A stretch of DNA of 59,664 nucleotides, taken from NCBI GenBank assembly GCA_001839685.1, contig MLAK01000735.1, forward strand, positions 1 to 59,664. The letters are read 5' to 3'. Source of the DNA: Tritrichomonas foetus (lineage: Eukaryota; Parabasalia; Tritrichomonadida; Tritrichomonadidae). Positions 39,896-49,815 of the stretch are shown piece by piece (the first letter of the stretch is position 1; the number at the start of each line of letters is the position of its first letter). The notes beneath the pieces are model-generated. The model was not told the origin of the DNA. It did not search any database and saw only the letters and a list, made by a program, of their open reading frames with translations. A program made the position numbers and the translations under genes.

Positions 39896-41518
39896 TTAAT
39901 GATCGAATGTGAAAACGAATTGCTTGGCCTTTGGACAGAACTCGCGGGTTACCTTGAGTGCTTCGAGTGATGGGTAAGCGTCCTTTACGGCGTGGTTGTT
40001 GTAGATATCATTAAGGATTGATTCTGCTTCATAGTGTTGTCCTTCAATTCCGAGTGCCTTCAAAACTTCGACAGCTGTTCCCTTTGCGCTCTTTGTTTCG
40101 AGTTCCTTAACAATTGCTGCAGAGAGCTTGTTGACTGCTGAAGCGGCGAGTTTTCCGTCTTGAACTCCTGGTTGGTCATAGGAGTTGATTCCGAGGTATG
40201 AGCCGAGGAATGTAACGATTCTCTCTTCGAGTGCGATCATCATACCGAATGAGTATTCGTTGCGTTCAGGGAAGGACAAATCGATGAAAGGTCTCTTGTT
40301 CTTGAGGAGGGCCTTCTCTGTTCCGTTGACGAAGGCAAGCAGTTGGCGTCCCATACTTCCTGCCTGGGCGTTTGAGTAGTCGTGGTTGCGTTTCTCGAAG
40401 TGGATGATTCTGACGAAGCAGTCTGGAAGGCCCTTTTGAACCTGCTGCATGAATGCGTGCTGCTCGCCTGTTCCGACGCCGCCGAAGACTGTTTGTCCAA
40501 CGTGTGCAGGTTTTCCTTCCACGGTGTACTCCTTTCCAAGGGACTCCATGTAGAGCTGCTGGAGGTAGTGGGCAAACTCCTTCATGAACTCGCTGTAGCA
40601 GAGGACAATCATGTTCTTGAAGCCTTGTTCTTCGGACTGCCTGTTGATGATGGAGGCGAGGATAGCGGCCGGATTTTCAGTAAGTGTTGTCTTGCGTGTC
40701 AAAACGTCCATGTCTGACATTCCCTTGATGAACGCGGCGAAATCGAGATGGGCGAATGCGCATGGCACCATGCCGATGGCTGAGCAGACTGATGTGCGTC
40801 CACCAGTGTCGACTTCCATATGCCATGAGCGAATGAATTTCTGCTCCTGGGCGATTCGATCGAGTAATGAATCACGGATTGTGACGCATGCGCTGTGCTC
40901 GCCAACTGGAAGGCCTTTGGCGCGGCAAAGGTCCATCCATGTGTGCATGTTTCCGGCTGTTTCTGAGGTGGTTCCACTCTTTGAGAGATGGACCATGATT
41001 GTTGATTCGATGCTGACGTTGCTGGTGACTTGGTGGAAGAGGTCGGAATCGGTATTTGATGTGAAGTAGATCTTGAATGGAAGATGGGCTGTTGTATTGT
41101 AATCGGCTCCATATTTGGCGATGATGAGCATTTGTGGGCCGAGGTAGGAACCTCCGATGCCGTTGAAAATGATTGTGTCATATTTGCCGGCCTTTGATGG
41201 CTTGATTTTGCCGCTTTCGACATCACGTGCGAATTGGAGTGTTTCTTCCCATAATTTGAGTGTGTGAGCAAGAGACTTGCCTGGGACCTTCTCTTCTTGG
41301 AGACGGAGGTTATAGTGATCAACTTGACGGTCTTCTGATTCAGCTTTCACTTCGGTGTGGTTGACAATTTCGCCTGCTTCCATCCTCTTGATTAAATCGA
41401 GGGCTTTCTCGAACTTTGGCTGTTGGGTGGAGTAAACGTTTTCGATGTTGCTGAAAGTTGATTCGAAGTGAACATCGAAGCGGAATCCTGATGATGGGTC
41501 GAAGTATGTATCAGTCAT
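39896..41518 (-). CDS. GPI: Glucose-6-phosphate isomerase
   Basis: A 540-residue enzyme interconverting glucose-6-phosphate and fructose-6-phosphate. Visible signatures: NGIGGSYLGPQML, SKSGTTSETAGNM (phosphate-binding), GGRTSVCSAIGMVPCAFA, FGGVGTGEQHAFMQQVQKG (catalytic Glu and following helix), and YLGINSYDQPGVQDGKLAA with the catalytic Lys region. The 'YDQPGV.xGK' form resembles bacterial/plastid-type GPI and differs from the 'FDQWGVELGK' of animal and fungal enzymes. Codons are markedly GC-rich for the window, indicating high expression. An initiator-like TCACT lies 6 nt upstream of the ATG. No hydrogenosomal presequence is evident, so it is cytosolic. Confidence 0.97.
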   Translation of the reverse strand: MTDTYFDPSSGFRFDVHFESTFSNIENVYSTQQPKFEKALDLIKRMEAGEIVNHTEVKAESEDRQVDHYNLRLQEEKVPGKSLAHTLKLWEETLQFARDVESGKIKPSKAGKYDTIIFNGIGGSYLGPQMLIIAKYGADYNTTAHLPFKIYFTSNTDSDLFHQVTSNVSIESTIMVHLSKSGTTSETAGNMHTWMDLCRAKGLPVGEHSACVTIRDSLLDRIAQEQKFIRSWHMEVDTGGRTSVCSAIGMVPCAFAHLDFAAFIKGMSDMDVLTRKTTLTENPAAILASIINRQSEEQGFKNMIVLCYSEFMKEFAHYLQQLYMESLGKEYTVEGKPAHVGQTVFGGVGTGEQHAFMQQVQKGLPDCFVRIIHFEKRNHDYSNAQAGSMGRQLLAFVNGTEKALLKNKRPFIDLSFPERNEYSFGMMIALEERIVTFLGSYLGINSYDQPGVQDGKLAASAVNKLSAAIVKELETKSAKGTAVEVLKALGIEGQHYEAESILNDIYNNHAVKDAYPSLEALKVTREFCPKAKQFVFTFDH

Positions 41519-41521
41519 AAA

Positions 41522-41526
41522 AGTGA
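41522..41526 (-). promoter_or_regulatory. Initiator-like box of GPI
   Basis: Minus-strand AATCACTTTTATG: TCACT with A+1 at 41524 gives a 6-nt leader. AATCACTTCATCG about 30 bp further upstream echoes it. Confidence 0.6.
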
Positions 41527-42162
41527 TTCAGAATTAAGTAGTCGATGAAGTGATTATTTAAACTCAAAAAGTTTGTGGGCGTTAAATGAATTGTTAACTT
41601 TTTGAATAAAAATATCGGCATTTTAATTGGATTCAACAACGCTGAAAGAATATCATGTAAAGATAACAAATAGTTGTCTCGGAAAACAATGACAGCGGTA
41701 TATGTAGTAATGCATATAGGCTGATTTTTACATAGTGTAATGCATTATTTATGATGATTTTGAACAAAAAAAGTTGATTTTATACTCTATTCAAATCCAC
41801 GAAATGAGGTGAAGTGAAGGTCAAATTGAATGAAAATTTTCGATTTTTCCCAAAAATACATATTTCCACCATCGAAATAAAAACTTGAAGATGAAAACAT
41901 GTTATAAACTATTTAGATATAACATATAACCTCAGTTCACAAGAAGATTCATCAATCAGTCAGGAATTTAATTATTGTTTTATTTTCCCTAAATGTGATG
42001 AAATGCTCAAATTTAATTTAAGTTTTAACATTTTATTGTCTTTTTTTAGCTTTTCATTTTGTGAATTGTTATCTTCTTTCCTTTTAACTCTTTATGAATG
42101 TATGTTATGTAAAGTATTCACATCAGAATAGATTAATATTAATATTACAAGACCACGTCAGA
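41527..42162. other. Upstream region of GPI, no gene seen
   Basis: It contains CCCACAAACTTTTTGAG in the GPI sense (about 41554-41570), one of the recurring A5GTT-type words. Nothing else recognised. Confidence 0.35.
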
Positions 42163-42342
42163 ATGGTGCCCACCATTCATGCGGACCAAATTACGGAAGA
42201 GTACTATCTCAGAATTCCAAATCCTTTTTTTAAAGCTAACATGAATTCAACGATCAGTGATGTCTGGATTCAAAATCCGAAAACGACCTTAACTCATTTT
42301 ATATTTAGTTTCAATTCTCTTGATTGTTTCACTGTTTTATAA
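42163..42342 (+). CDS. Possible short gene or gene fragment
   Basis: A 59-codon frame starting MVPTIHADQITEEYYLRIPN. Its first 45 codons have a coding-like, GC-richer codon mix that stands out from the surrounding AT-rich spacer; the last part (LTHFIFSFNSLDCFTVL) does not. It has no family resemblance that I can see. It could be the 5' remnant of a lost gene. Confidence 0.25.
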   Translation: MVPTIHADQITEEYYLRIPNPFFKANMNSTISDVWIQNPKTTLTHFIFSFNSLDCFTVL

Positions 42343-42418
42343 TATGAAATAAAAATATTATAATAAAATGATTTTTGGTAGATTTATGAATAAAAACATA
42401 TGAAATTGATTAAATAAA

Positions 42419-43903
42419 TTATAGGAACTTCTTGAAGTCATCAGATTTGAAAATCGCATCACGATATGCTTGTGGCAAATAATTGAGATCATCTTCTCTC
42501 AAAACACCTTTTGGAAGGTATTTAATGGATTCTGGTCCCATAGATAAAATATGATTTATGACGAGTTTTCTTCTTTCTTCTTCAATCATTTCTTGCCTTC
42601 TTGCTTCTCTATCCTGTTCTAATTTGAGACGATAAAGTTCTGCTTGTCTTTGTGCCTCATACATCTCTTTCTTCTCAACAAGTTGCTTAGAGAGTTCTCT
42701 CCTAAATCTTTGAACACGGATACGATTTTTCTCTTGTTCGAGTTCAGATAATTCCGCAAGTTTCCTTTGTTCTTCAATCATTTGTTGCTTTAACCTATCC
42801 TCTTCTTCTTTGGAAAGTAACAGTTTCTTTCTTTTTTCTTCTTCATAGTCACGCATATATTGCATCATTTCTTCATGTTGTCTTCTTATCTTTTCTGCTT
42901 CCATTATTTCTCTTTGCTTTAGTCTTTCCAGTTCTTTTTCAGCTGCTAAATCTATCAAAAGCTGTTCATAATCTTCTCTTTCTTTCTTTTGTCTAAGGAT
43001 TTCATTAGCCAAACCTTCGGCGATTTTTTCTCTTTCAGCATCTCTCCTCTTTTGCTCTTCTTGTGCTCTCTTCAATCTTTCATCAACATCTTTCTTATAT
43101 TCATCAATTCTCATTTTCTCTTCTTCTTCTCTTCTTTTTTCTGCAGCTTTCATGAGTTCTCTCTGTCTTACAAATTCATCAATTTCTTGTCGATGTTTTT
43201 CCATCTTTTCTCTTCGAAGTGCTTCTTGTCTAAACCATTCCTCTCTTTCTTTTCTTTGATTTTCATCCATGAGTTCTTTATCATGAATTCTTTCTGCTTG
43301 TTCCAATAACTTAGTTCTTCGCTTTTTATCTTCTAGTTGCTTTTTCGTAAATTCCCGATATGAACGAATTTCTTCCATTTTTGCTCTTTCTTTTGCTTCT
43401 TCTATTGCTTGAGCTTCTTTATTTTTTCTCATCATTTCTTCGTCTTCGAATAGTCTGTCAAGTCTTTCTGTTTCTGCTTTTTGAGCTTGTTCTTTCATTT
43501 GGTGATCTAGAGTTTGATTGACCATTGCTGTTCGAAGCTTCACCATGAGTTCTCGAATTTCTGGAGTGTTTTCGCGAATTCCTTGTCGTGTTTTTTCGTC
43601 TCTTATTTCACCTTCTTTCTGCTGTTTTAATGCCATGGCGATTGCATCGAGATTTAATTGATCTTTTTTCTTTCTTTCTTTTTTTTGTTGAGTTTTATAT
43701 AATTTCTCTGCAGTTAAAAATTCTTGATCGGCTTCCTTTTGAACTCGAGCCTTTCGTCGAACCGATGCTCGAGAATCTGATTCATATCTTGATCTCATTT
43801 TCACGTCCTCGTTAATATCGTCTTTTAATTTCCGCATAGACATTTCATTGATATTTCTATTCTCATTTTGCGAGTAGTATTGCTCTTTTGCTGCGTATCT
43901 CAT
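42419..43903 (-). CDS. MNS1: MNS1-like axonemal coiled-coil protein (TPH domain)
   Basis: A 494-residue charged coiled coil, close in length to animal MNS1 (495). Diagnostic points are RENTPEIRELMVKLRTA near residue 125 (MNS1 'ENNPELRELESKLRAA'), the long Arg/Glu-rich TPH helix (~150-450) and the end ERRKLVINHILSMGPESIKY, LPKGVLREDDLNYLP (MNS1 'LLGYLPKGVfkkeDDidlL'). MNS1 is a microtubule inner protein of ciliary doublets. The frame is open to 44011, but ATG 43903 (MRYAAKEQYY) matches family starts and the extension crosses promoter motifs. It lies head to head with the PRC1/MAP65 gene, 122 bp apart. Confidence 0.88.
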   Translation of the reverse strand: MRYAAKEQYYSQNENRNINEMSMRKLKDDINEDVKMRSRYESDSRASVRRKARVQKEADQEFLTAEKLYKTQQKKERKKKDQLNLDAIAMALKQQKEGEIRDEKTRQGIRENTPEIRELMVKLRTAMVNQTLDHQMKEQAQKAETERLDRLFEDEEMMRKNKEAQAIEEAKERAKMEEIRSYREFTKKQLEDKKRRTKLLEQAERIHDKELMDENQRKEREEWFRQEALRREKMEKHRQEIDEFVRQRELMKAAEKRREEEEKMRIDEYKKDVDERLKRAQEEQKRRDAEREKIAEGLANEILRQKKEREDYEQLLIDLAAEKELERLKQREIMEAEKIRRQHEEMMQYMRDYEEEKRKKLLLSKEEEDRLKQQMIEEQRKLAELSELEQEKNRIRVQRFRRELSKQLVEKKEMYEAQRQAELYRLKLEQDREARRQEMIEEERRKLVINHILSMGPESIKYLPKGVLREDDLNYLPQAYRDAIFKSDDFKKFL

Positions 43904-43957
43904 TTTTGGTTTTCTTGATTTTTCGAAAAAATTGAATATATTAAACGTACAGATAAA

Positions 43958-43965
43958 TTCACCTT
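43958..43965. promoter_or_regulatory. TTCACCTT box in the MNS1/PRC1 divergent promoter
   Basis: A TTCACCTT with a nearby second TTCACC (43976-43981) sits between two divergent microtubule genes. It may serve both. Confidence 0.4.
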
Positions 43966-44025
43966 TAGAAAATAATTCACCATATTTTGATATACGTTTA
44001 AAATAAATCAAATCGCGATTAATCT

Positions 44026-46191
44026 ATGGAATCTACCCCAGAATACTTTTCTCAAGAAAATTTAGAGACTTTAAACGCTCTTTGGGACGAGATAGGAATA
44101 CCTCAAGAAGAGAGAGATGACGAATTAAGACAGATGATCCAAAGAATTGAGCAAATTCGTTCAGAATTCGTTTCAGGTACGATCAAACAATGCCAAGATC
44201 TCCAAAAAATGACAGCCGAAATCAAAGAACGACACATCGAAAAACTGCAAATTATTGGCGCATCTGAAGACGAAATCGACGATGTGAAAACGATTGATAT
44301 CCTTGGATCAATTAAAGACAAATACGATGACGCACACACAAAGTATCAGGAATTTTTGGAAACTTATAGAGCCAGAATTAATGAATTTAATTATTATTTC
44401 GATCAAATCGATTCTCATTTCAAAGCTATTGGCATAACAGACAAAGAGCAAAAGGGTGAATTTTGTGAAGTCGGGGAAGAAGATTTGACCATTTTACGTC
44501 TGAAAAGGTTTGAATCAAAAGCTAAACAACTGCACGCCGAGGTTGATTCAAGATTATCTGTTTTTAATGACTTGAAGTCTCAGATTTCTAAATTATCTGA
44601 TGATCTTTGTGAAGAAACACCTTCTGACATTCAAGAATTAATAAATGGAAATGTCTATTCTGATTCTGTTTGTCAAAAATTAACAGATTACATTAATTAT
44701 CTTTCTGACTTGTTTGATACTCGTAAAAAGCACATTTCTGAAATGGCTGTTGAAATTGTGAGACTCTGGGATCTCCTAGACATTGATGATCGAACTCGAA
44801 AAGAATTTTTGTCTTCGCATTCTGTTTTTAGTCAAAAGAATGTTCAAGATTGTATTGATGAAGCTGATAGATTGACTGAGATGAGAAATGAAAGGCTTCC
44901 AGAAATTATCCAAAAGATGAAAGGGGAAATTTCTGATATATGCCAAGACTTGGGATATTCTGAAGAACAAAAGAAAGAAATCTTTGAGAAATGTGATAAT
45001 GATAAATTAGATGATGCTAGTGTCCATGACATCGAATTCGAAACAAATACAGAAATTGAATCCAATGAAGAACCAGAAGAGGAAAAGCAAGAAGAAAAGC
45101 AAGAAGTAAAACAAGAAGAAAAGCAAGAAGTAAAACAAGAAGAAAAGCAAGATGAAAAACAAGATGAAAAACAAGATGAAAATCAAGATGAAAATCAAGA
45201 TGAAAATCAAGATGAAAAACAAGAAGTAAAACAAGAAGAAAAACAAGAAGTAAAACAAGAAGTAAAACAAGATGAAAAGCAAGAAGTAAAACAAGAAGTA
45301 AAACAAGATGAAAAGCAAGAAGAATCTAATATCATTTCTCCAACCGAAGAACAATCAAAACCAAAAGAAAATCAACCTGATCAAATTGACAATGAAGATG
45401 AAAATAACACAAGTGTTATTCCAACCCCAATGTTCGAAGAAAACAAGGAAGAAACTTGTAATTTCATTAAAATATTTAATAATTATGATGCAGAGTTGCT
45501 CAGGCTTAGGAAAATTCATCTTGTTGCTCATCCTATTATTGATTTAATTAATCAACGACAAGAAATTATTGACGAATTCAATGCTTTAAATCAAAAAAGC
45601 TCCGAACCAACTGCTAAAGGTGCTGAAAATAAAGAACCGAAAGAAAAAACATCAAAACAAGGTGAAAAATCAAAGGAAGCAGAAAAAACATCAAAGAAAA
45701 CTAGAGAAGCAGAAAAATTGGAACGAGTTGACAGATATAATGGAAAAACAGGTCTACCAACAAGAAAAAGGGTTAAACCACCTAATGCTCAAGATAAAAT
45801 CAATATTGAGAAAGTTACCAGAAGACATAAAACTGTTCTACCAAGAGTAGAAAAGAAACTTTTAATAATGCTAATTCAATTTCGTGAAGATAATAATGAA
45901 GATTTCCTTTGGCAAGGAAAGCCTATCATTAATCAATTAAAGCATATCCATGTCACTCAATCAGAGATTAGAGCACAAAGTAAAAGCATGACAAGAAAGA
46001 AGAGTATATCTAGAACTACTGCAGCAAGTATTACAGAAGAAAATGACAAACAGAAAACCACCAAACCACAGAGAAGGAGTGTCGCACCTCCGAAAACAAC
46101 ACTGAACCAAACTAATGCCAAACCAGTAAGAAATACTCGAAAGAGTACAGTACCCAAGAATCCTAATACATATTCGGATTTGAAACATTGA
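44026..46191 (+). CDS. PRC1: PRC1/Ase1/MAP65-family microtubule crosslinker
   Basis: A 721-residue protein. The N-terminal ~350 residues carry the MAP65 signature spacing: LNALWDEIGIPQEERDDELR at the start, repeated 'xLWxxLxI' (IVRLWDLLDIDDRTRKEF) and coiled rods. A lysine/glutamine/glutamate array (~350-430, units such as KQEV, KQEE, KQDE) interrupts the chain. Residues ~470-640 resume the spectrin-like part (LLRLRKIHLVAHPIIDLINQ, and the RYNGKTGLPTRKR basic stretch), followed by a basic tail. The family crosslinks antiparallel microtubules in the spindle midzone and axostyle-like arrays. The array is an unusual insertion. Start ATG 44026. Confidence 0.8.
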   Translation: MESTPEYFSQENLETLNALWDEIGIPQEERDDELRQMIQRIEQIRSEFVSGTIKQCQDLQKMTAEIKERHIEKLQIIGASEDEIDDVKTIDILGSIKDKYDDAHTKYQEFLETYRARINEFNYYFDQIDSHFKAIGITDKEQKGEFCEVGEEDLTILRLKRFESKAKQLHAEVDSRLSVFNDLKSQISKLSDDLCEETPSDIQELINGNVYSDSVCQKLTDYINYLSDLFDTRKKHISEMAVEIVRLWDLLDIDDRTRKEFLSSHSVFSQKNVQDCIDEADRLTEMRNERLPEIIQKMKGEISDICQDLGYSEEQKKEIFEKCDNDKLDDASVHDIEFETNTEIESNEEPEEEKQEEKQEVKQEEKQEVKQEEKQDEKQDEKQDENQDENQDENQDEKQEVKQEEKQEVKQEVKQDEKQEVKQEVKQDEKQEESNIISPTEEQSKPKENQPDQIDNEDENNTSVIPTPMFEENKEETCNFIKIFNNYDAELLRLRKIHLVAHPIIDLINQRQEIIDEFNALNQKSSEPTAKGAENKEPKEKTSKQGEKSKEAEKTSKKTREAEKLERVDRYNGKTGLPTRKRVKPPNAQDKINIEKVTRRHKTVLPRVEKKLLIMLIQFREDNNEDFLWQGKPIINQLKHIHVTQSEIRAQSKSMTRKKSISRTTAASITEENDKQKTTKPQRRSVAPPKTTLNQTNAKPVRNTRKSTVPKNPNTYSDLKH
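45076..45326 (+). repeat. 12-bp coding repeats encoding KQEE/KQEV/KQDE units
   Basis: About 20 units of 12 bp (mostly AA/AGCAAGAAGAAA variants) inside the PRC1-like gene, encoding four-residue acidic/glutamine units. All unit changes keep frame. Confidence 0.9.
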
Positions 46192-46436
46192 ATTTAACTT
46201 TAATTAGTTAATAATTTATTTTTTTATCTGTTAATAGGAAAAAAAATTGAGGAGTAAAAATATTTTTTATCTATATTTTATGTTTATTCTTCTATTCATT
46301 GATTTTTTCTAATTTCCAAAATCTTTCCAGGTTCAACTGTAATTGCCATTATTTTATGTGAAATCAATAAATGGAAATATCAATATAGGAAACAAATAAT
46401 CAGTAAATAATAAATAAGAATAAATGGTGAAATAAA

Positions 46437-49400
46437 TTATATTCTATGACTTAATTCTGCCCATTCACGAAGCTTTGTTGTAAGTTCAGTGTTTGTAATA
46501 ATATCATTTAAGTAATAAGGATATCTGTATTCCCATCTGTGGTTTGGATTTGAAGGATCATTGATTCTTTCTTGTTGTGGCGTTTGTCTTCTAAAGAAAG
46601 GAATCAAATCTGTTAAATCCTGTAGGAGGAAAAGTGCGAACATCGAATTTGACCACAAATGTTGCTTAATAATCATTTCAAGAATGAATGGTTCAAGGGT
46701 TAAAGGTGCTTCATCACCTCTTTGAAGTTGAGTTGCCCAGTATTCACAAGTAACTGGTCGATTTTCTTCCCACCATCCGCGAAGTGTTGAACAATCATGT
46801 GTTGAAGGACAGCAAACAGATAAATAATTGAAATTGGAAGTTTCGTCAAATTTATGATATCTGTCTTTTGACATTCTTTGAACGCGTAAATTCAAAAGTC
46901 CAGTCTGACTTAAATGGTAATTAATAGAATCTGTTAATTGTCCTAAATCTTCAGCACAAATCAACATATTGGTTGTATTCTTTAATACATTAATTTTTTC
47001 ACCAGCTTTACCCAACCAGAGATCATTTTGTCGTTCAAAAGCAAAATAGTCATGTAATTTTTTGAATGCTTTTCTTTCATTTTCAGGCAATTCAAGCCAA
47101 CTTGTGGATGGATGAACAATTGTTCCATTTGGTGTGGATTCTATTGACTCGACATCAACGTTTGTACGGACGTGATAAATTCCAGGACGCTCATCATCTT
47201 CAATGAGAAGAACATTGTCCATTAATTGAATAAGCTTGTTTTCGATACTCTTTCGACGATCTGCTAAATATATATGATTTTTGAAGACTTCATCCATATA
47301 TTCAATCAATTTCTTTTCAGTATTACAAACATCATTGAAATCATAAACTTGTTCATATTTAACTGCTATTTGTTCATTTTGATGCAAATTTTGATTATTG
47401 TTGTTTTGAGCAGTTTCAAAAGTATTGGATGTCACTTCACGAGTGTTAAGGAACGTTTCTTTGATGAAGTCAGAATCATCACCAAATTTCTCCTTTAAAA
47501 TGTGATCATTGATATGCGGCTTTAGATATCGTTTTAGATTCTTTAAATTTCGGACATCTAAATCAATTTTACTTATTGGATTGCATGGATAATAGTGACC
47601 AAGCATTCCAGTAACGCATGTCGATCTTGGAATTTCCCATATTCGATAAAATCCAAGAACATGATCAATCCTTATTGCCTGGTATAAAGATGCAATTCTC
47701 GCAAGTCTACTTCGCCACCATGAGTAATTATCTGATTCCATGAAAGTCCAATCATATGTTGGAAAGTCCCAATTTTGACCATTCTGTGCAAAATCGTCAG
47801 GTGGAGCACCAGCGCTTTCGTGTTGTCTAAAATTATCAGGGTAAGCCCAACAATCGACTGAATATTTATTGACACCAATAGGTAAATCGCCTTTAAGAAT
47901 AACTTTATGTTCAATTGCATAATCACGTGATTTTTTGAATTGCTTATCGCAAATGAATTGAACCCAATAAGTAAACATTAGTTTGTCTTTATATTTTGCA
48001 CATTCAGTGACAACTTCACGTTTTGAAATAGATTTTGAATATTCTGGCCACTTTTTGAAATTTGCTGTCCGATATTTATCTTTAAAGAAACAATGAAGTG
48101 CATAAGGCATTAACCATTCTTTTTCTCGTTCTAAGAATTCAGTGAATTGTATGTTTGATTCTAATTTATTGGATATAATGTCATCAAAGATTCTTCGAAG
48201 AACTCTCATTTTGTACGAATAAATAGTTGGATAGTCGCAACTTGGCTTTTGCTCTAAATCCCATTTTGTTTCATTGATATCATCAATAATAGTTTGTGGC
48301 GTGTTTGGAATAACATCAAGTAGATTGATATATATTGGATGAAGTGCAAAAGCCGACATTTGCTTATAAGGATAGCTGTCTTCCCATCCTCCTTGATCAG
48401 TAGTGTCAAAAATTGGCAAAAGTTGAATCATTGATGCACCAATTTTATTGCAAAAATCAACAAGACCTATAATATCTGAATACTGACCAATACCACAACT
48501 TTCACTTGATCTTAAAGAGAATAGTGGAACATAAACACCAAATCGTTTAATCATATCTCGATTTGGACAAGTATACCAAGTATTAATGACAATATTTGCT
48601 GGAAAGTCCAAAGAAATTATAGTTGATGTCATTCCAGGACAATATCTATTTGCTTCAGATTCCCAGATTGCTTTTCTTACCATTTTTTTGACAATAATCG
48701 TCTTTTTAACTTTTGGATTATTTATTTGTTCCTTATTTCCATCGTTTTGGTCATTAAAGCCGCTTTCATGCTTTTCTGGAATTGATTCTTCTTCGATTTC
48801 AACTTCTACATCTGTAAGTTCATCACCAACAACAACAAATTTATATTCAAATGGCATTGACTCTCTTTTCATTGTGAGATCAGCAAACCAAAATGGAAAG
48901 TTGGAATCATTTAATTTCAATCCATTGTCGAATTTCCAATTACCAAGTTCATTGCAGCTTCCAACTACATACAAATCCTGATGACTCATCACATGTGGAC
49001 AAATTGTTTCGAATCTTACATTTATAGTTCCAGGTTTTGCATCATTTGGTGAGAACTTTTTCAATGTTTGTGAATTTTGATTCTTTCTTTTATTCAAAAC
49101 ATCAACAAAAGCTGATTTAGTGAGTGATTCCATGACTGGGTCATTCCAGCGAAAAGTATCAGCAAGTTCCAAAATTGCTGGTGATGTAACTGGCTCCAAT
49201 TCAATTTTATGGTTGTCAACAGGCTCCCATTCGATATTTTGGCCTTTGAAACTTCGAAAATACTTATATTCAATTGTACGATGTTTCTCAGAAAGCGGGA
49301 TTCGAACATTGCCTGTCCAGAAGTCTTCATTTCCTTCATAGAAAAGCTGAACAGCTGATTCAATGTCCCAGTTTCCAAGTGAGTCTTGGTTTCCAACAAC

Positions 49401-49775
49401 ATACAAGTGTTGTCCAAAATTAGTGAAGCATCGTACATGAAAGTGAATTACTAAATCGCCCACCGATGTGACTTCATCAATTGTATCATAAATGGTACAA
49501 TGCGAAATGACTTTCGGGAGAAATCTCCTCGGCACACTTTCTGGAATGATTGAGCCATATGAAGGACGAAAACAATAGGAGTACCATATTTCATTAGAAT
49601 CAATATGTTGAGAAAATTCAATTGTAATTTGATGATTATAAATATCATCAATTTTGACTAAGTCTACTCCTTGTGAAGGATCACCATTTCCTAGTTCTCG
49701 ACAGTTCCCATAAATAATTGGAACAGCGTCCCCATGGAACTGTGATTTCAAGTTAAAAGTTACTTTTCTTGTCAT
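46437..49775 (-). CDS. DPE2: DPE2-type 4-alpha-glucanotransferase (CBM20 x2, GH77)
   Basis: A 1,112-residue disproportionating enzyme that moves glucosyl units between alpha-glucans and maltose-type acceptors. Residues ~1-105 and ~108-215, plus a third partial unit ~250-330, contain CBM20-like starch-binding folds (FGQHLYVVGNQDSLGNWDIE; SHQDLYVVGSCNELGNWKFD). The GH77 domain fills ~410-1112. Catalytic residues are present: nucleophile Asp704 in IRIDHVLGFYRIWEIP, acid/base Glu942 in ICAEDLGQL, and the STHD aspartate. A long insertion between nucleophile and acid/base is typical of DPE2. It is probably cytosolic, acting in glycogen turnover. It shares a promoter element with the GH13 gene at 53939-56692. 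Confidence 0.94.
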   Translation of the reverse strand: MTRKVTFNLKSQFHGDAVPIIYGNCRELGNGDPSQGVDLVKIDDIYNHQITIEFSQHIDSNEIWYSYCFRPSYGSIIPESVPRRFLPKVISHCTIYDTIDEVTSVGDLVIHFHVRCFTNFGQHLYVVGNQDSLGNWDIESAVQLFYEGNEDFWTGNVRIPLSEKHRTIEYKYFRSFKGQNIEWEPVDNHKIELEPVTSPAILELADTFRWNDPVMESLTKSAFVDVLNKRKNQNSQTLKKFSPNDAKPGTINVRFETICPHVMSHQDLYVVGSCNELGNWKFDNGLKLNDSNFPFWFADLTMKRESMPFEYKFVVVGDELTDVEVEIEEESIPEKHESGFNDQNDGNKEQINNPKVKKTIIVKKMVRKAIWESEANRYCPGMTSTIISLDFPANIVINTWYTCPNRDMIKRFGVYVPLFSLRSSESCGIGQYSDIIGLVDFCNKIGASMIQLLPIFDTTDQGGWEDSYPYKQMSAFALHPIYINLLDVIPNTPQTIIDDINETKWDLEQKPSCDYPTIYSYKMRVLRRIFDDIISNKLESNIQFTEFLEREKEWLMPYALHCFFKDKYRTANFKKWPEYSKSISKREVVTECAKYKDKLMFTYWVQFICDKQFKKSRDYAIEHKVILKGDLPIGVNKYSVDCWAYPDNFRQHESAGAPPDDFAQNGQNWDFPTYDWTFMESDNYSWWRSRLARIASLYQAIRIDHVLGFYRIWEIPRSTCVTGMLGHYYPCNPISKIDLDVRNLKNLKRYLKPHINDHILKEKFGDDSDFIKETFLNTREVTSNTFETAQNNNNQNLHQNEQIAVKYEQVYDFNDVCNTEKKLIEYMDEVFKNHIYLADRRKSIENKLIQLMDNVLLIEDDERPGIYHVRTNVDVESIESTPNGTIVHPSTSWLELPENERKAFKKLHDYFAFERQNDLWLGKAGEKINVLKNTTNMLICAEDLGQLTDSINYHLSQTGLLNLRVQRMSKDRYHKFDETSNFNYLSVCCPSTHDCSTLRGWWEENRPVTCEYWATQLQRGDEAPLTLEPFILEMIIKQHLWSNSMFALFLLQDLTDLIPFFRRQTPQQERINDPSNPNHRWEYRYPYYLNDIITNTELTTKLREWAELSHRI

Positions 49776-49791
49776 TTAATTTTGTTTGAAG

Positions 49792-49815
49792 ATGTCACAG
49801 AAAAAGTTCAATCTT
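49792..49815 (-). promoter_or_regulatory. Upstream element shared with GH13 gene
   Basis: On the minus strand AACTTTTTCT, then GTGACAT, preceded by AAGATT, 17-40 bp before the glucanotransferase ATG. The GH13 gene has the same string at 56726-56750 with a 2-bp and a 1-bp difference. Confidence 0.6.

Noticed and set aside
40240..41322. Long open frames on both strands within GPI (for example 40382-40717, 40611-41069, 40699-41322)
   Set aside because: Shadows of the GC-richer GPI coding sequence; no family resemblance, and GPI accounts for the whole region.
45007..45354. Leftward Phe/Leu/Ile-rich frame with many apparent membrane spans
   Set aside because: Antisense shadow of the KQEE/KQDE repeat in the PRC1-like gene.
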